A stretch of DNA of 64,000 nt from Microvirga sp. Mcv34. GTDB taxonomy: Bacteria > Pseudomonadota > Alphaproteobacteria > Rhizobiales > Beijerinckiaceae. Shown one piece after another: positions 26,435 through 34,450 of this stretch. The position numbers were made by a program, and so were the translations under genes. The stretch is from positions 1 through 64,000 of the forward strand of contig NZ_JALJRK010000019.1 of assembly GCF_024519725.1 (NCBI RefSeq), in the 5' to 3' direction. The stretch's first letter is position 1. Every line of letters begins with the position of its first letter. The notes under the pieces were generated by a model. The model was not told the origin of the DNA and did no database searches. It worked only from the letters and a program-made list of their open reading frames with translations.

Positions 26435-26770
26435 TTACTTGGTGGCAGGGGGAGCCATGGCACCAATCCTGGTCGCCATATCCATGCATTCGGCCTCCTT
26501 GCCCTGCTGATCAAGCTGCTTGGCCTGCTGAATCATCTGCATGGTCTGGTTGTTACTTTGGTTTTGAACCGTCGTGGCCTGCCCCGAGGGAGGTGAACCC
26601 TGAACCGCCGAACCTGTCGTCGCGGGCGTATCCAGCGTTGGTCCGGCCCCCTCCTGCCTGGCCGAAACAGACTTCTCCAGATCGGCAATCCTTTGTGTGC
26701 ATGGCCCTGCGATGCCGGGGCTGGCGAAGAGGAACGCGAGGATCGTGCCAAGAATGATGCGGCTGATCAT
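26435..26770 (-). CDS. Small exported protein, unknown
   Basis: A 111-residue protein with a signal peptide (MISRIILGTILAFLFASPG, cleavage near IAGP). The mature chain is low-complexity, rich in Gln, Thr and Asn (TTVQNQSNNQTMQMIQQ), with two cysteines (GPCTQRI and EAECMDM). ATG 26770 has GGGAGA upstream, and an EcfG-like promoter lies 36 bases before the start. No domain is recognised. Confidence 0.65.
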   Translation of the reverse strand: MISRIILGTILAFLFASPGIAGPCTQRIADLEKSVSARQEGAGPTLDTPATTGSAVQGSPPSGQATTVQNQSNNQTMQMIQQAKQLDQQGKEAECMDMATRIGAMAPPATK

Positions 26771-26805
26771 GTCGATCTCCCAGGATCGAGAGCCCCGCTG
26801 CGTTA

Positions 26806-26830
26806 AACCTTCTGCGGTGGCCGACGTTCC
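26806..26830 (-). promoter_or_regulatory. EcfG-like promoter, near-consensus
   Basis: On the minus strand GGAAC (26830-26826), 16 bases, then GGTT (26809-26806). It differs from the CGTT -10 consensus at one base. Spacing to ATG 26770 is like that of the other EcfG sites in this window. Confidence 0.5.
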
Positions 26831-26878
26831 AGCATCAGGTCGGCTGTTCTTGTCCGAAGCATCAGCAGCGGAAGCGTT

Positions 26879-27562
26879 CTATCGCTCCAGCAGATCCGGT
26901 CGCCGCTCCCGGGTGATGCGTTCCGATTCCTCGCGGCGCCAGCGCTCGATCATCGCATGATTGCCGGAGAGGAGCACGTCGGGAATGGGCCGCCCCTCCC
27001 ATTCGCGGGGCCTTGTGTAATGCGGGTATTCGAGCCGGTTCGATTCGAAGCTCTCCTCGGTACCGGAGGCTTCCTTGCCCATGACGCCGGGCAACAGCCG
27101 CACGCAGGCATCGAGCACGATCATCGCGGCCATCTCGCCGCCGGAGAGCACGTAATCGCCGATGGAGACTTCCCTTAAGCCCCGCCCCTCGATGACGCGC
27201 TCGTCCACGCCCTCGAAACGGCCGCACACGATGACCACGCCGGGACCCGCCGCGAGTTCGCGCACATAGCCTTGAGTCAGCGGCTTCCCACGCGGGCTCA
27301 TGAGCAGCCGGGGGCGCGGATCCTCGGCCGGAACATTGGCGTCAATGGCGGAGGCCAGCACGTCGCAGCGGATCACCATGCCGGGACCGCCACCGGCCGG
27401 CGTATCGTCCACCGTGCGGTGGCGGCCGAGGCCATGGTCGCGTATGTTCCTCGCCGTCAGGGACCACACGCCCCGCGCGAGCGCATCGCCCGACAGGGAC
27501 ATGCCGAGCGGGCCTGGGAACATGTCGGGATAAAGGGTGAGAATGGTGGCGGAAAAGCTCAC
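26879..27562 (-). CDS. trmD: tRNA (guanine-N1-)-methyltransferase
   Basis: A 227-residue SPOUT enzyme that makes m1G37 in tRNAs and prevents frameshifting. Visible: [51 protein letters not shown], the knot [14 protein letters not shown] and [10 protein letters not shown]. Its ATG overlaps the rimM stop by 4 bases, so translation is coupled. Part of ffh-rpsP-rimM-trmD. Confidence 0.97.
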   Translation of the reverse strand: MSFSATILTLYPDMFPGPLGMSLSGDALARGVWSLTARNIRDHGLGRHRTVDDTPAGGGPGMVIRCDVLASAIDANVPAEDPRPRLLMSPRGKPLTQGYVRELAAGPGVVIVCGRFEGVDERVIEGRGLREVSIGDYVLSGGEMAAMIVLDACVRLLPGVMGKEASGTEESFESNRLEYPHYTRPREWEGRPIPDVLLSGNHAMIERWRREESERITRERRPDLLER

Positions 27563-28122
27563 GCCTCGTCCTCGGAATCGGGTGCGGATTTCGCCGGCTC
27601 GAACAGGTCGTCCGGCGGGTTGGCGACGATGCGCCTGCCGGCCAGATCGACCTTTGGCACGAAAACCTTGGTGAACGGCAGAAGCGCCGTCGGGCCTGTC
27701 TGCGCGGGCGCAATTTCCAAGAGATCGCCGCCGCCGTAATTGGGAACATCGACCACAGTGCCGATGATCTCGCCCGCCTCGTTGGACACGGCGATGCCGA
27801 TCAGATCCGCGAGCAGGAATTCGTCCTCCTCGTCGGGCGGCGGAAGCTTGTCGCGCTCGACATAGAGCTGAACGCGGTTGAGGGCCTCGGAGGCCTCGCG
27901 GGTCGTCACGCCGTCGACGACGGCGACGAGAAGATCGGGCGCCGCGCCGGGAACGGGCCGCACGCTCTTGAGAGAGAAGGTTTTGCCGTTGGAGGCGATC
28001 AACGGCCTGTATCGGGCGATCGCCTGCGGGTCGCCCGTATGGGATTTCAGCCGCACCTCGCCCTTGAGGCCATGGGCGCGACCGAACTCGCCCACGAGGA
28101 CGATGTCGTCCCGGACAGGCAT
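27559..28122 (-). CDS. rimM: Ribosome maturation factor RimM
   Basis: A 187-residue 30S assembly factor that binds S19. N-terminal RimM domain: [23 protein letters not shown]-terminal PRC-barrel: [31 protein letters not shown] and [20 protein letters not shown] start at ATG 28122. The frame stays open further upstream only because it reads through a palindromic repeat, and that extension is not RimM sequence. The normal operon neighbours are trmD and rpsP. Confidence 0.95.
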   Translation of the reverse strand: MPVRDDIVLVGEFGRAHGLKGEVRLKSHTGDPQAIARYRPLIASNGKTFSLKSVRPVPGAAPDLLVAVVDGVTTREASEALNRVQLYVERDKLPPPDEEDEFLLADLIGIAVSNEAGEIIGTVVDVPNYGGGDLLEIAPAQTGPTALLPFTKVFVPKVDLAGRRIVANPPDDLFEPAKSAPDSEDEA

Positions 28123-28127
28123 AGCGC

Positions 28128-28264
28128 CGCTCCCTCCCCCCTTCGCGGGGGAGGGTGGCGAGCGGAGCGAGCCGGGAGAGGGGGCGTTCGACGGGTGAGC
28201 GCGGCCCCTCTCCCGACCCTCGCTGACGCGAGGGCCACCCTCTCCCGCGGCGGGGAGAGGGCGA
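28128..28264. repeat. Palindromic repeat between rpsP and rimM
   Basis: Two linked palindromes. CCCCTTCGCGGGGGAGGG sits near CCGGGAGAGGG, and then CCCTCTCCCG with CCCTCGCTGACGCGAGGG precedes CCTCTCCCGCGGCGGGGAGAGG. This resembles a dispersed GGGAGAGGG-type intergenic element of alphaproteobacteria. It leaves the rimM frame open upstream and could weaken transcription or stabilise upstream rpsP mRNA. Confidence 0.6.
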
Positions 28265-28305
28265 AGGTCCTGCTTGTTTGAACGCCCCCGCTTCATCGTT
28301 ATGCT

Positions 28306-28665
28306 TTAAGCGGCTTCGCCGCCGGCAGCCTCGGCCGCAGCGGCCTTCTCGGCAGCGCGCTCCTGGGCCTTCTTGCCCGGGACGGCCTTCTGCGGGTTGC
28401 TGCGGGCCGGACGCTTCAGGAGGCCGGCGGCATCGAGGAAGCGCAGGACGCGGTCGGTCGGCTGGGCGCCCTTGGCAAGCCAGGCCTGGATCTTCTCGGT
28501 CTCGAGAACGACGCGGCCGGCATCGTCCTTCGGCTTCATCGGGTCGTAGGTGCCGACCTTCTCGATGAAGCGGCCATCGCGCGGGGAGCGCGAATCGGCC
28601 ACGACGATGCGGTAGTAGGGACGCTTCTTCGCACCACCACGGGTGAGACGGATCTTCAGGGACAT
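28306..28665 (-). CDS. rpsP: 30S ribosomal protein S16
   Basis: A 119-residue ribosomal protein. The S16 core is clear: [40 protein letters not shown], then [18 protein letters not shown]. The C-terminus has an Ala/Glu/Lys-rich tail of about 35 residues, common in alphaproteobacteria. It lies between ffh and rimM. Confidence 0.97.
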   Translation of the reverse strand: MSLKIRLTRGGAKKRPYYRIVVADSRSPRDGRFIEKVGTYDPMKPKDDAGRVVLETEKIQAWLAKGAQPTDRVLRFLDAAGLLKRPARSNPQKAVPGKKAQERAAEKAAAAEAAGGEAA

Positions 28666-28705
28666 GGGTTTCTCCTTTGGTGTCCTGTGATCAAACTTGC
28701 CTTAG

Positions 28706-28733
28706 CGTCATCCCCGCCGAAGCGGGAATGACG
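28706..28733. repeat. Small palindrome between ffh and rpsP
   Basis: CGTCAT plus CCCCGC is mirrored by GCGGG plus AATGACG with a four-base loop. This is the same TCATCCC/GGGATGA class of dispersed repeat seen elsewhere in this window. Confidence 0.6.
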
Positions 28734-28737
28734 AAAC

Positions 28738-30282
28738 CTATTTCTTCTTGCCGAACGGGAAGCCGCCGATGCCGGGCAGGCCCGGGATCTTGCCGGCGCC
28801 GAGACCCGGCAGGCCCTTGGGCATGGGAGGCAGAGCGCCGCCGGCGCCGCCGGGGAAATCGGGCAGCTTGCCGCCCATCTGCTTCTGCAGCGCCTCGATC
28901 TGCTCCGGCGTCGGCTGGGGCATGCCGCCGCCACCGCCGATGCCGAACATCTTGCCGAGCGCGCCCGCCATGCCCTTGCCCTTGCCGCCGCCCATCATCT
29001 TCATGACATCGGCCATCTGGCGGTGCATCTTGAGCAGCTTGTTGATCTCCTCGACCTTGGCGCCCGCACCCGCCGCGATACGCTTCTTGCGCGAGGCCTT
29101 GAGGATGTCCGGGTTGCGGCGCTCGGCCGGGGTCATGGAATCGATGATGGCGCGCTGGCGCTTGATGATCCGGTCGTCGAGATTGGCGTTCTCGAGCTGC
29201 GACTTCATCTTCGCCACGCCCGGCAGCATGCCCATCATGCCGGAGAGGCCGCCGATCTTCTCCATTTGGCTAAGCTGGTCGCGCAGGTCTTCGAGGTCGA
29301 ACTTGCCCTTGCGCATCTTCTCGGCCATGCGCTGGGCCTGCGCCTGGTCGAAATTCTCTGCCGCCTTCTCGACCAGGGAGACGATGTCGCCCATGCCGAG
29401 AATGCGGTTGGCGACGCGGCTCGGGTGGAATTCCTCCAGCGCGTCGACCTTCTCGCCCGTGCCGATGAGCTTAATCGGCTTGCCGGTGACGGCGCGCATG
29501 GACAGGGCGGCACCGCCGCGGGCATCGCCGTCCATACGGGTCAGCACGATGCCGGTAACGCCGAGACGCTCGTCGAAGGCGCGTGCGGTGTTGACCGCAT
29601 CCTGGCCAGTGAGCGCATCGGCCACGAGGAGCACCTCGTGCGGGTTGGTGGTGGCGCGCACATCCGCCGCCTCCACCATGAGCGCCTCGTCCACGGTCAC
29701 GCGGCCGGCGGTGTCGAGCATCACCACGTCGTAGCCGCCGAGGCGGGCGGCCTCCATGGCGCGGCGAGCGATCTGCACGGCCGATTGGCCGGCAACGATG
29801 GGCAGGGTGTCGACGCCGACCTGCTTGCCGAGCACCGCGAGCTGCTCTTGTGCCGCCGGGCGGCGGGTGTCGAGGGAGGCCATGAGGACGCGGCGGTTCT
29901 CGCGGTCCTTCAGGCGCCGGGCGATCTTGGCCGTGGTGGTCGTCTTGCCCGAGCCCTGGAGGCCGACCATGAGAATGCCGACGGGCGGAACCGCGTTGAG
30001 GCTGATCACCTCCGCGTCCGCGCCGAGCATCTCCACCAACTGGTCGTGGACGATCTTGACCACCTGCTGGCCGGGCGAAACCGACTTGACCACCTCGGCG
30101 CCGACCGCGCGGGCGCGCACCTTGTCCGTGAAGGAGCGTACGACCTCGAGCGCCACGTCGGCCTCGAGCAGGGCACGGCGGACCTCACGCAGGGCCGCGT
30201 TGACATCTTCCTCGGTGAGCGCGCCGCGGCGCGTCAGCGAATTCAGGATGTTGGAGAGCTTGTCGGAAAGGCCTTCGAACAT
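28738..30282 (-). CDS. ffh: Signal recognition particle protein Ffh
   Basis: A 514-residue SRP GTPase that binds signal peptides and 4.5S RNA and docks with FtsY. NG domain: MFEGLSDKLSNIL, the P-loop GLQGSGKTTTTAKIA, DTAGR and TRMDGDARGG. The M domain (about 300 to the end) is rich in Met and Gly, with a long Gly/Pro-rich tail. ATG 30282 gives the standard N-terminus; a GTG two codons earlier (30288) overlaps the stop of the upstream 71-residue gene as GTGA and has AGGA 5 bases before it, so it may be the true start. No 4.5S RNA gene was seen nearby. Confidence 0.95.
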   Translation of the reverse strand: MFEGLSDKLSNILNSLTRRGALTEEDVNAALREVRRALLEADVALEVVRSFTDKVRARAVGAEVVKSVSPGQQVVKIVHDQLVEMLGADAEVISLNAVPPVGILMVGLQGSGKTTTTAKIARRLKDRENRRVLMASLDTRRPAAQEQLAVLGKQVGVDTLPIVAGQSAVQIARRAMEAARLGGYDVVMLDTAGRVTVDEALMVEAADVRATTNPHEVLLVADALTGQDAVNTARAFDERLGVTGIVLTRMDGDARGGAALSMRAVTGKPIKLIGTGEKVDALEEFHPSRVANRILGMGDIVSLVEKAAENFDQAQAQRMAEKMRKGKFDLEDLRDQLSQMEKIGGLSGMMGMLPGVAKMKSQLENANLDDRIIKRQRAIIDSMTPAERRNPDILKASRKKRIAAGAGAKVEEINKLLKMHRQMADVMKMMGGGKGKGMAGALGKMFGIGGGGGMPQPTPEQIEALQKQMGGKLPDFPGGAGGALPPMPKGLPGLGAGKIPGLPGIGGFPFGKKK

Positions 30283-30284
30283 GA

Positions 30285-30500
30285 TCACTCAATTCCTTTT
30301 GCGATGAGTGGTACATCGCGATCCGCGATGGCCTTTTCAAAGTGGCGGATGGCCGCCTCGAACTTGTCGCGGCAACCGGGATTGCAGAAGCCGACGACCT
30401 CGCCGCGATAACGGGTGAGCGAATCCGCCGCGATCGGTTGTCCCGACCACGGGCAGGTCTCGTTGACCGCGTCCTCGATGCGCAATGTGTCGTCCGACAT
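30285..30500 (-). CDS. Small Cys-rich YHS/TRASH-like protein
   Basis: A 71-residue protein with three cysteines: ETCPWSGQPI and VVGFCNPGCRDKFEAAI. The CPxxG...F-C-x3-C-x2-F layout resembles the metal-binding TRASH/YHS domain. It ends at the start of ffh with a 4-base overlap (GTGA) if ffh begins at GTG 30288, implying coupled translation. Its function is unknown. In the upstream leader lies a possible 32-codon ORF. Confidence 0.75.
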   Translation of the reverse strand: MSDDTLRIEDAVNETCPWSGQPIAADSLTRYRGEVVGFCNPGCRDKFEAAIRHFEKAIADRDVPLIAKGIE

Positions 30501-30513
30501 TCCCTATCCTCTT

Positions 30514-30544
30514 CGTCACGACTGGACTTGTCCCAGTCATGACG
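30514..30544. repeat. REP-like palindrome, copy 1
   Basis: CGTCACGACTGG and CCAGTCATGACG flank a short ACTTGT-type loop. It shares the arrangement CGTCAT-x-CCGGG-ACAAG with the copy at 30767-30798. Confidence 0.6.
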
Positions 30545-30635
30545 GCGCAGAGAAACCCCAAAGAGAAACGCGCCCGAGGGCGCATCGCGCTGTCGGACGT
30601 TGACCTCCAGCCTCTCGGGCTGGTCGGCGGCTCAT
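30537..30635 (-). other. Possible 32-codon upstream ORF
   Basis: In the 383-base gap 30501-30883 the minus strand has an ATG (30635) opening a 32-codon frame ending at 30537, about 37 bases before the 71-residue gene. It is Arg-rich with a GRVSLWGFSAPS end. Two GC-rich hairpins (CAGCC/GGCTG and GCGCCC/GGGCGC) lie within it. The ribosome site is weak. It may be a leader peptide or simply an open frame; I cannot tell. Confidence 0.25.
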
Positions 30636-30695
30636 AAGGGCTCGCTCTACAGATTTGCGGCCAGCCGATAGAGGAAATGAGGCGTGGAGTCAAGA

Positions 30696-30720
30696 AAAAG
30701 GCCCGAAAGGGCGTATTTCA
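30696..30720 (-). terminator. Possible terminator, minus strand
   Basis: On the minus strand GCCC/GGGC with a four-base loop is followed by CTTTTTC. No upstream minus-strand gene is evident, so it could end an unannotated small RNA or leader. Confidence 0.3.
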
Positions 30721-30766
30721 ATGCGTTTACGGCCGGTCGCGGAGGACTTGCAGCGCCTCCCCGATC

Positions 30767-30798
30767 GTCATAGCCGGGACAAGCCCGGCCATGACGGA
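30767..30798. repeat. REP-like palindrome, copy 2
   Basis: CGTCATAGCCGGG and CCCGGCCATGACG flank ACAAG. It is the second copy of this repeat class in the same gap; otherwise I see nothing in 30640-30883. Confidence 0.65.
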
Positions 30799-30883
30799 GA
30801 GGCTCAGCGCGTCACATCACTTAACCCTTGCCGATCCGCGTCTGCATCCCCACGCTTAGGGCCTCACCACTGACGATCGTCTC

Positions 30884-31948
30884 ATGAACCGCCGCATCCT
30901 TCTCAAGACTTTGGGCCTTCCCGTCATCGCAGCCACCAGCGCCGTGGGCTGGATGAAGGCAGCCCGCGCGACGAACCGGTACTATCAGGGGCCGGCCACC
31001 GACCATTTCGACGGGGTGCGGTTCTTCCTGGCCGACCAGCCGCAGGATAAAGGCTTCATGGAGCTCGCCCGCTGGCAGTTCGGGGGCGGGCGCAAGGATT
31101 GGCCGGAGAGCTTTCCGAGCCCCTTCCAGGACAAGCCGCCGGCCGAGGTGCAGGACCTGCGAACGACGCTGATCGGCCATGCCTCGTTCCTGGTCCAGGT
31201 GGCGGGGCTCAACATCCTGATCGACCCTGTGTTTTCGGAACGGGCGAGCCCGGTCTCCTTCGCCGGGCCAAAGCGCGTGAACCCGCCGGGCATCGCCTTT
31301 CAGGACCTGCCGCCGATCCACGCGGTGCTGATCACCCACAACCATTACGACCATCTCGACACCAGGACCCTTGGCCGTCTCTGGCAACAGCATCGTCCGA
31401 AATTCGTCGCTCCCCTCGGGAACGACGCGGTGATCCGGGCGGAGCATCCGGAGATCCCGGTCGAGACCCGGGACTGGGGCGGAGCCGTCGATCTCGGCCA
31501 TGGCGTCACGGCCCATTTCGAGCCCGCCTATCACTGGTCGGCGCGAGGCATCAACGACCGGCGCATGGCGCTCTGGTGCGCCTATGTGCTCACCACGCCG
31601 GCCGGCACGATCTACCATATCGGCGATACGGGCTTCGGCGACGGCAAGATTTTTCATGCTGTGCGCGAGCGCTTCGGTCGCCTGCGCCTCGCGCACCTGC
31701 CCATCGGGGCCTATGAGCCGCGCTGGTTCATGAAGCCGCAGCACATGAACCCGGGGGATGCCGTGAAGGTGCTGCGGATCGTCGAGGCCGAACAGGCGCT
31801 CGGCCACCATTGGGGCACGTTCCGGCTCACCAACGAGGGCGTCGACGAGCCCCCGCAGGAGCTGGCCGCAGCTCTTCAGGCGGCCGAGATCCCGGAAGAT
31901 CGGTTCAGGCCTTTGCGGCCCGGGGAAGCGTGGACGCCGTCAGGGTGA
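30884..31948 (+). CDS. MBL-fold metallo-hydrolase, NAPE-PLD/UlaG-like, Tat-type leader
   Basis: A 354-residue metallo-beta-lactamase-fold hydrolase. The N-terminus, RRILLKTLGLPVIAATSAVG, looks like a twin-arginine signal with cleavage near ARA-T. The metal motif ITHNHYDHLD (about residues 148-157) and later HIGDTGFGD and LGHHWGTF are as in the N-acylphosphatidylethanolamine phospholipase D-like group. It may act on lipids or phosphodiesters in the periplasm (inference). Its end overlaps the convergent HAD gene by 44 bases. Confidence 0.85.
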   Translation: MNRRILLKTLGLPVIAATSAVGWMKAARATNRYYQGPATDHFDGVRFFLADQPQDKGFMELARWQFGGGRKDWPESFPSPFQDKPPAEVQDLRTTLIGHASFLVQVAGLNILIDPVFSERASPVSFAGPKRVNPPGIAFQDLPPIHAVLITHNHYDHLDTRTLGRLWQQHRPKFVAPLGNDAVIRAEHPEIPVETRDWGGAVDLGHGVTAHFEPAYHWSARGINDRRMALWCAYVLTTPAGTIYHIGDTGFGDGKIFHAVRERFGRLRLAHLPIGAYEPRWFMKPQHMNPGDAVKVLRIVEAEQALGHHWGTFRLTNEGVDEPPQELAAALQAAEIPEDRFRPLRPGEAWTPSG

Positions 31949-32576
31949 AAAGTGGTTCCTCCAGGCCCCGAGGTTCATCCACGAGGCAGGCCGCGCCGGC
32001 CTCGGACAATTCCTGCCGCGATCCGTAACCCCAGGTGATCCCGATGGCCGCGACGCCGTTGGCCCGGGCACCGATAACGTCGTGCTTCCGGTCGCCGATC
32101 ATGACGGCGCGCGCGGGATCGAAGCGCTCCTCATCGAGGATGTGGCGGATCAGGTCGCGCTTGTCGGCATTCCGGTTGTCGGGTTCCGAGCCGTAGACCT
32201 CGACGAAGAACCGCGACAGGTCGAAATGGTCGATGATCCGCCGGGCGAAAGCCTGAAGCTTCGACGTCGCGACATAGAGGCGGACGTCCTTCTCCCGAAG
32301 CTCCTGGAGCAGGGCCGGGATGCCGGCATAGACCTCGTTCTCGAACAGGCCGATATCGCCGTACCGCTCGCGGTAGAAGCGCACCGCGTCCTGAACTTCG
32401 CCGGCCCCGCCCAGAAGCTCCGCGAAGCCTGCGGTCAGCGGCGGGCCGATCATCCAGGTCAGCTCGTCCGCATCCGGCACGGGACGGCCCAGCCGTTCTA
32501 GCGCATATTGCACCGAGCGGGTGATGCCGGCTTTCGGGTCCGTCAGAGTCCCGTCGAGGTCGAAGAGAGCGATCAT
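31905..32576 (-). CDS. HAD-family phosphatase, phosphoglycolate phosphatase-like
   Basis: A 223-residue HAD hydrolase. Motif I is ALFDLDGTLTDPK with the nucleophile Asp, motif II is YVATSKLQ, motif III is the conserved Lys, and motif IV is MIGDRKHDVIGARANG. The cap lies between residues 15 and 85. It resembles Gph/PpaX-type phosphatases. Start ATG 32576 overlaps the stop of the upstream exported-protein gene (ATGA), so the two are coupled. Confidence 0.87.
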   Translation of the reverse strand: MIALFDLDGTLTDPKAGITRSVQYALERLGRPVPDADELTWMIGPPLTAGFAELLGGAGEVQDAVRFYRERYGDIGLFENEVYAGIPALLQELREKDVRLYVATSKLQAFARRIIDHFDLSRFFVEVYGSEPDNRNADKRDLIRHILDEERFDPARAVMIGDRKHDVIGARANGVAAIGITWGYGSRQELSEAGAACLVDEPRGLEEPLFTLTASTLPRAAKA

Positions 32577-33358
32577 GGCTTCGGCTGAACGTAGATGTTC
32601 ACCTCGAAATCGGTGTCCTGCGAATCGGTGAAGTCGCTCACGTATTCCTCGATGAAGGCGTCCTTCGCGACGATCTCCTTGAGGTCGAGATAGGCCGTGA
32701 TCGTCTCGTAGGTGCCGTCGATCTCGTCATAGGCGTCCTTGTGCACGAAGCGGAAGGACTTGCCCTCCGGGGTCTTGCCGAACTTGATCTCGGGGGTCAG
32801 CTCGGTCTTGCCCTCGGGAACCTGGGCGATCGGCACCATCGCTTCGTATTTGAAGCCGTTGTCGTCCGTATCGACGAAGATCGTCAGCGGCCGGCCCGTC
32901 GGGGCGATTCCGGCCTTCTTCAGCTCGCCCTCGATCTTGGCGAAGGCGTTCTTGAGGTTGGTAAAGGCCTCGTCCCAGGTGCTGGTGCCCGAGATCATCA
33001 CGGTCGGCTTGGAGACCAGAACGCCCTGCTCGACACCGGTCGGGTCGCTCGGATTCGGGAACAGAGTCGTGCGGCCGGCCTGCTGGGCGGGCGCCGGGCT
33101 GGCAGGAGCGGCCGGCGCCGGTGTCGCGGGAGCCGGCTGCCCGGGCGCCTGAGGAGCCGCGGGCGTCTGGGGTTCGGCCGGAGCGGGGCTCGGTGTGCTC
33201 TGGGCCTGCGGCGCGGGCTGTGGTGCTGCCGGAGGCGTGGCCGGGGCTGCGGGAGCCGCCGGAGCCGGAGCCGGATCGGCCGCCGGGGGCGTCTGCGCGA
33301 GGGCGACGCTCGAGCAGAGGGCGAGAACGAGAAGAAGACCTGAAGAGCGCAGCCGCAT
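32573..33358 (-). CDS. Exported Pro/Ala-rich protein with GyrI-like domain
   Basis: A 261-residue protein: signal peptide (about 1-21, LLLVLALCSSVALAQ), a Pro/Ala/Thr-rich linker of about 75 residues (PAPAAPAAPATPPAAP), then a C-terminal domain (about 105-261) with VLVSKPTVMISGTSTWDEAF, GRPLTIFVDTDDNGF and YEAMVPIAQ. That domain matches the effector-binding GyrI/SOUL-like fold, here in a periplasmic protein without a DNA-binding part. It is coupled by a 4-base overlap to the HAD gene downstream. Confidence 0.78.
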   Translation of the reverse strand: MRLRSSGLLLVLALCSSVALAQTPPAADPAPAPAAPAAPATPPAAPQPAPQAQSTPSPAPAEPQTPAAPQAPGQPAPATPAPAAPASPAPAQQAGRTTLFPNPSDPTGVEQGVLVSKPTVMISGTSTWDEAFTNLKNAFAKIEGELKKAGIAPTGRPLTIFVDTDDNGFKYEAMVPIAQVPEGKTELTPEIKFGKTPEGKSFRFVHKDAYDEIDGTYETITAYLDLKEIVAKDAFIEEYVSDFTDSQDTDFEVNIYVQPKP

Positions 33359-33565
33359 GGGAAAGACGCCTCACCCGCGAATCAAAATGGGATATCGGGC
33401 AGCACCATAGGGGGGATTTGTTGCAGCCGCGAGGCCGTCGACGGGATCCTGTGGAGGACGGATTGCAGCAGGTCCGCGCCCGGACATCTCCCTCTCGGAC
33501 GATATTGCCGCATCCGGGCGTGATCCCCCTCGCGATTTCCGGGATTTTCGGCCATATAGCCCCCC

Positions 33566-34450
33566 ATGAATGCCCTTTCGAACAGCCGTTTCCTCAAAAT
33601 GAACGGTCTCGGCAACGAGATCACCGTGCTCGACCTGCGCGGCTCCCCCCATCGGGTGAGCGCGGCGGAAGCGCGCGCAATCGCGGCGGATCCGCGCTCG
33701 CGCTTCGATCAGCTCATGGTGCTGCACGACCCGGTCACGCCGGGTACCGACGCCTATATGCGCATCTACAACACGGACGGCTCGGAATCCGGCGCCTGCG
33801 GCAACGGCACCCGCTGCGTCGCCTGGGCGATGACGGCGGATCCGGCCATGAGCCGCCCGGTCGAGGGCGACCTCGTGCTCGAAACCAAGGCGGGCCTGCT
33901 GCCGGTGGAGCGCGTCTCGGACAGAGTCTTCACCGTCGACATGGGCCCGCCGCGTCTCGCCTGGAACGAGATTCCCCTGAGGGACCCTTATCCGGACACC
34001 CGCACGATCGCGGTCGACACCCTGCTCCCCGAGGCTCCCGAGCTCCAAGGTCCCTCGGCTGTCGGCATGGGCAATCCGCACGCCGTCTTCTGGGTCGAGG
34101 ATGCCGAGGCCTATGACCTCGCGACCATCGGCCCGGTCTTCGAGCACGATCCGGTCTTCCCGGAGCGGGCCAACATCTCCTTCGCCCAGGTCACCGGCCC
34201 CGACCGCATCATCCTGCGCGTGTGGGAGCGCGGCGCCGGCGCCACCCGCGCCTGCGGCTCGGCCGCCTGCGCGACCCTGGTGGCGGCCGCCCGCAAGGGG
34301 CTGACCGGCCGCAAGGCCGTGGTGACGCTCCCCGGCGGCGACCTCGTGATCGAATGGCGCGAGAGCGACGGCCACGTGCTCATGACCGGCCCGACGGAGC
34401 TGGAGCACGAGGGCACCTTCTCGCCCGCCCTCTTCAGCGAGGTGGCCTGA
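33566..34450 (+). CDS. dapF: Diaminopimelate epimerase
   Basis: A 294-residue PLP-independent epimerase that makes meso-DAP for lysine and peptidoglycan. The two catalytic cysteines are visible in [11 protein letters not shown] and [10 protein letters not shown]. Other marks: [29 protein letters not shown] and GGDLVIEW. Its stop overlaps the mtaB start (TGATG), so translation is coupled, as often seen in alphaproteobacteria. Confidence 0.97.
   Translation: MNALSNSRFLKMNGLGNEITVLDLRGSPHRVSAAEARAIAADPRSRFDQLMVLHDPVTPGTDAYMRIYNTDGSESGACGNGTRCVAWAMTADPAMSRPVEGDLVLETKAGLLPVERVSDRVFTVDMGPPRLAWNEIPLRDPYPDTRTIAVDTLLPEAPELQGPSAVGMGNPHAVFWVEDAEAYDLATIGPVFEHDPVFPERANISFAQVTGPDRIILRVWERGAGATRACGSAACATLVAAARKGLTGRKAVVTLPGGDLVIEWRESDGHVLMTGPTELEHEGTFSPALFSEVA

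Noticed and set aside
28600-30900. 4.5S SRP RNA next to ffh
   Set aside because: No GGTCAGGTCCGGAAGGAAGC-like core is present on either strand around ffh.
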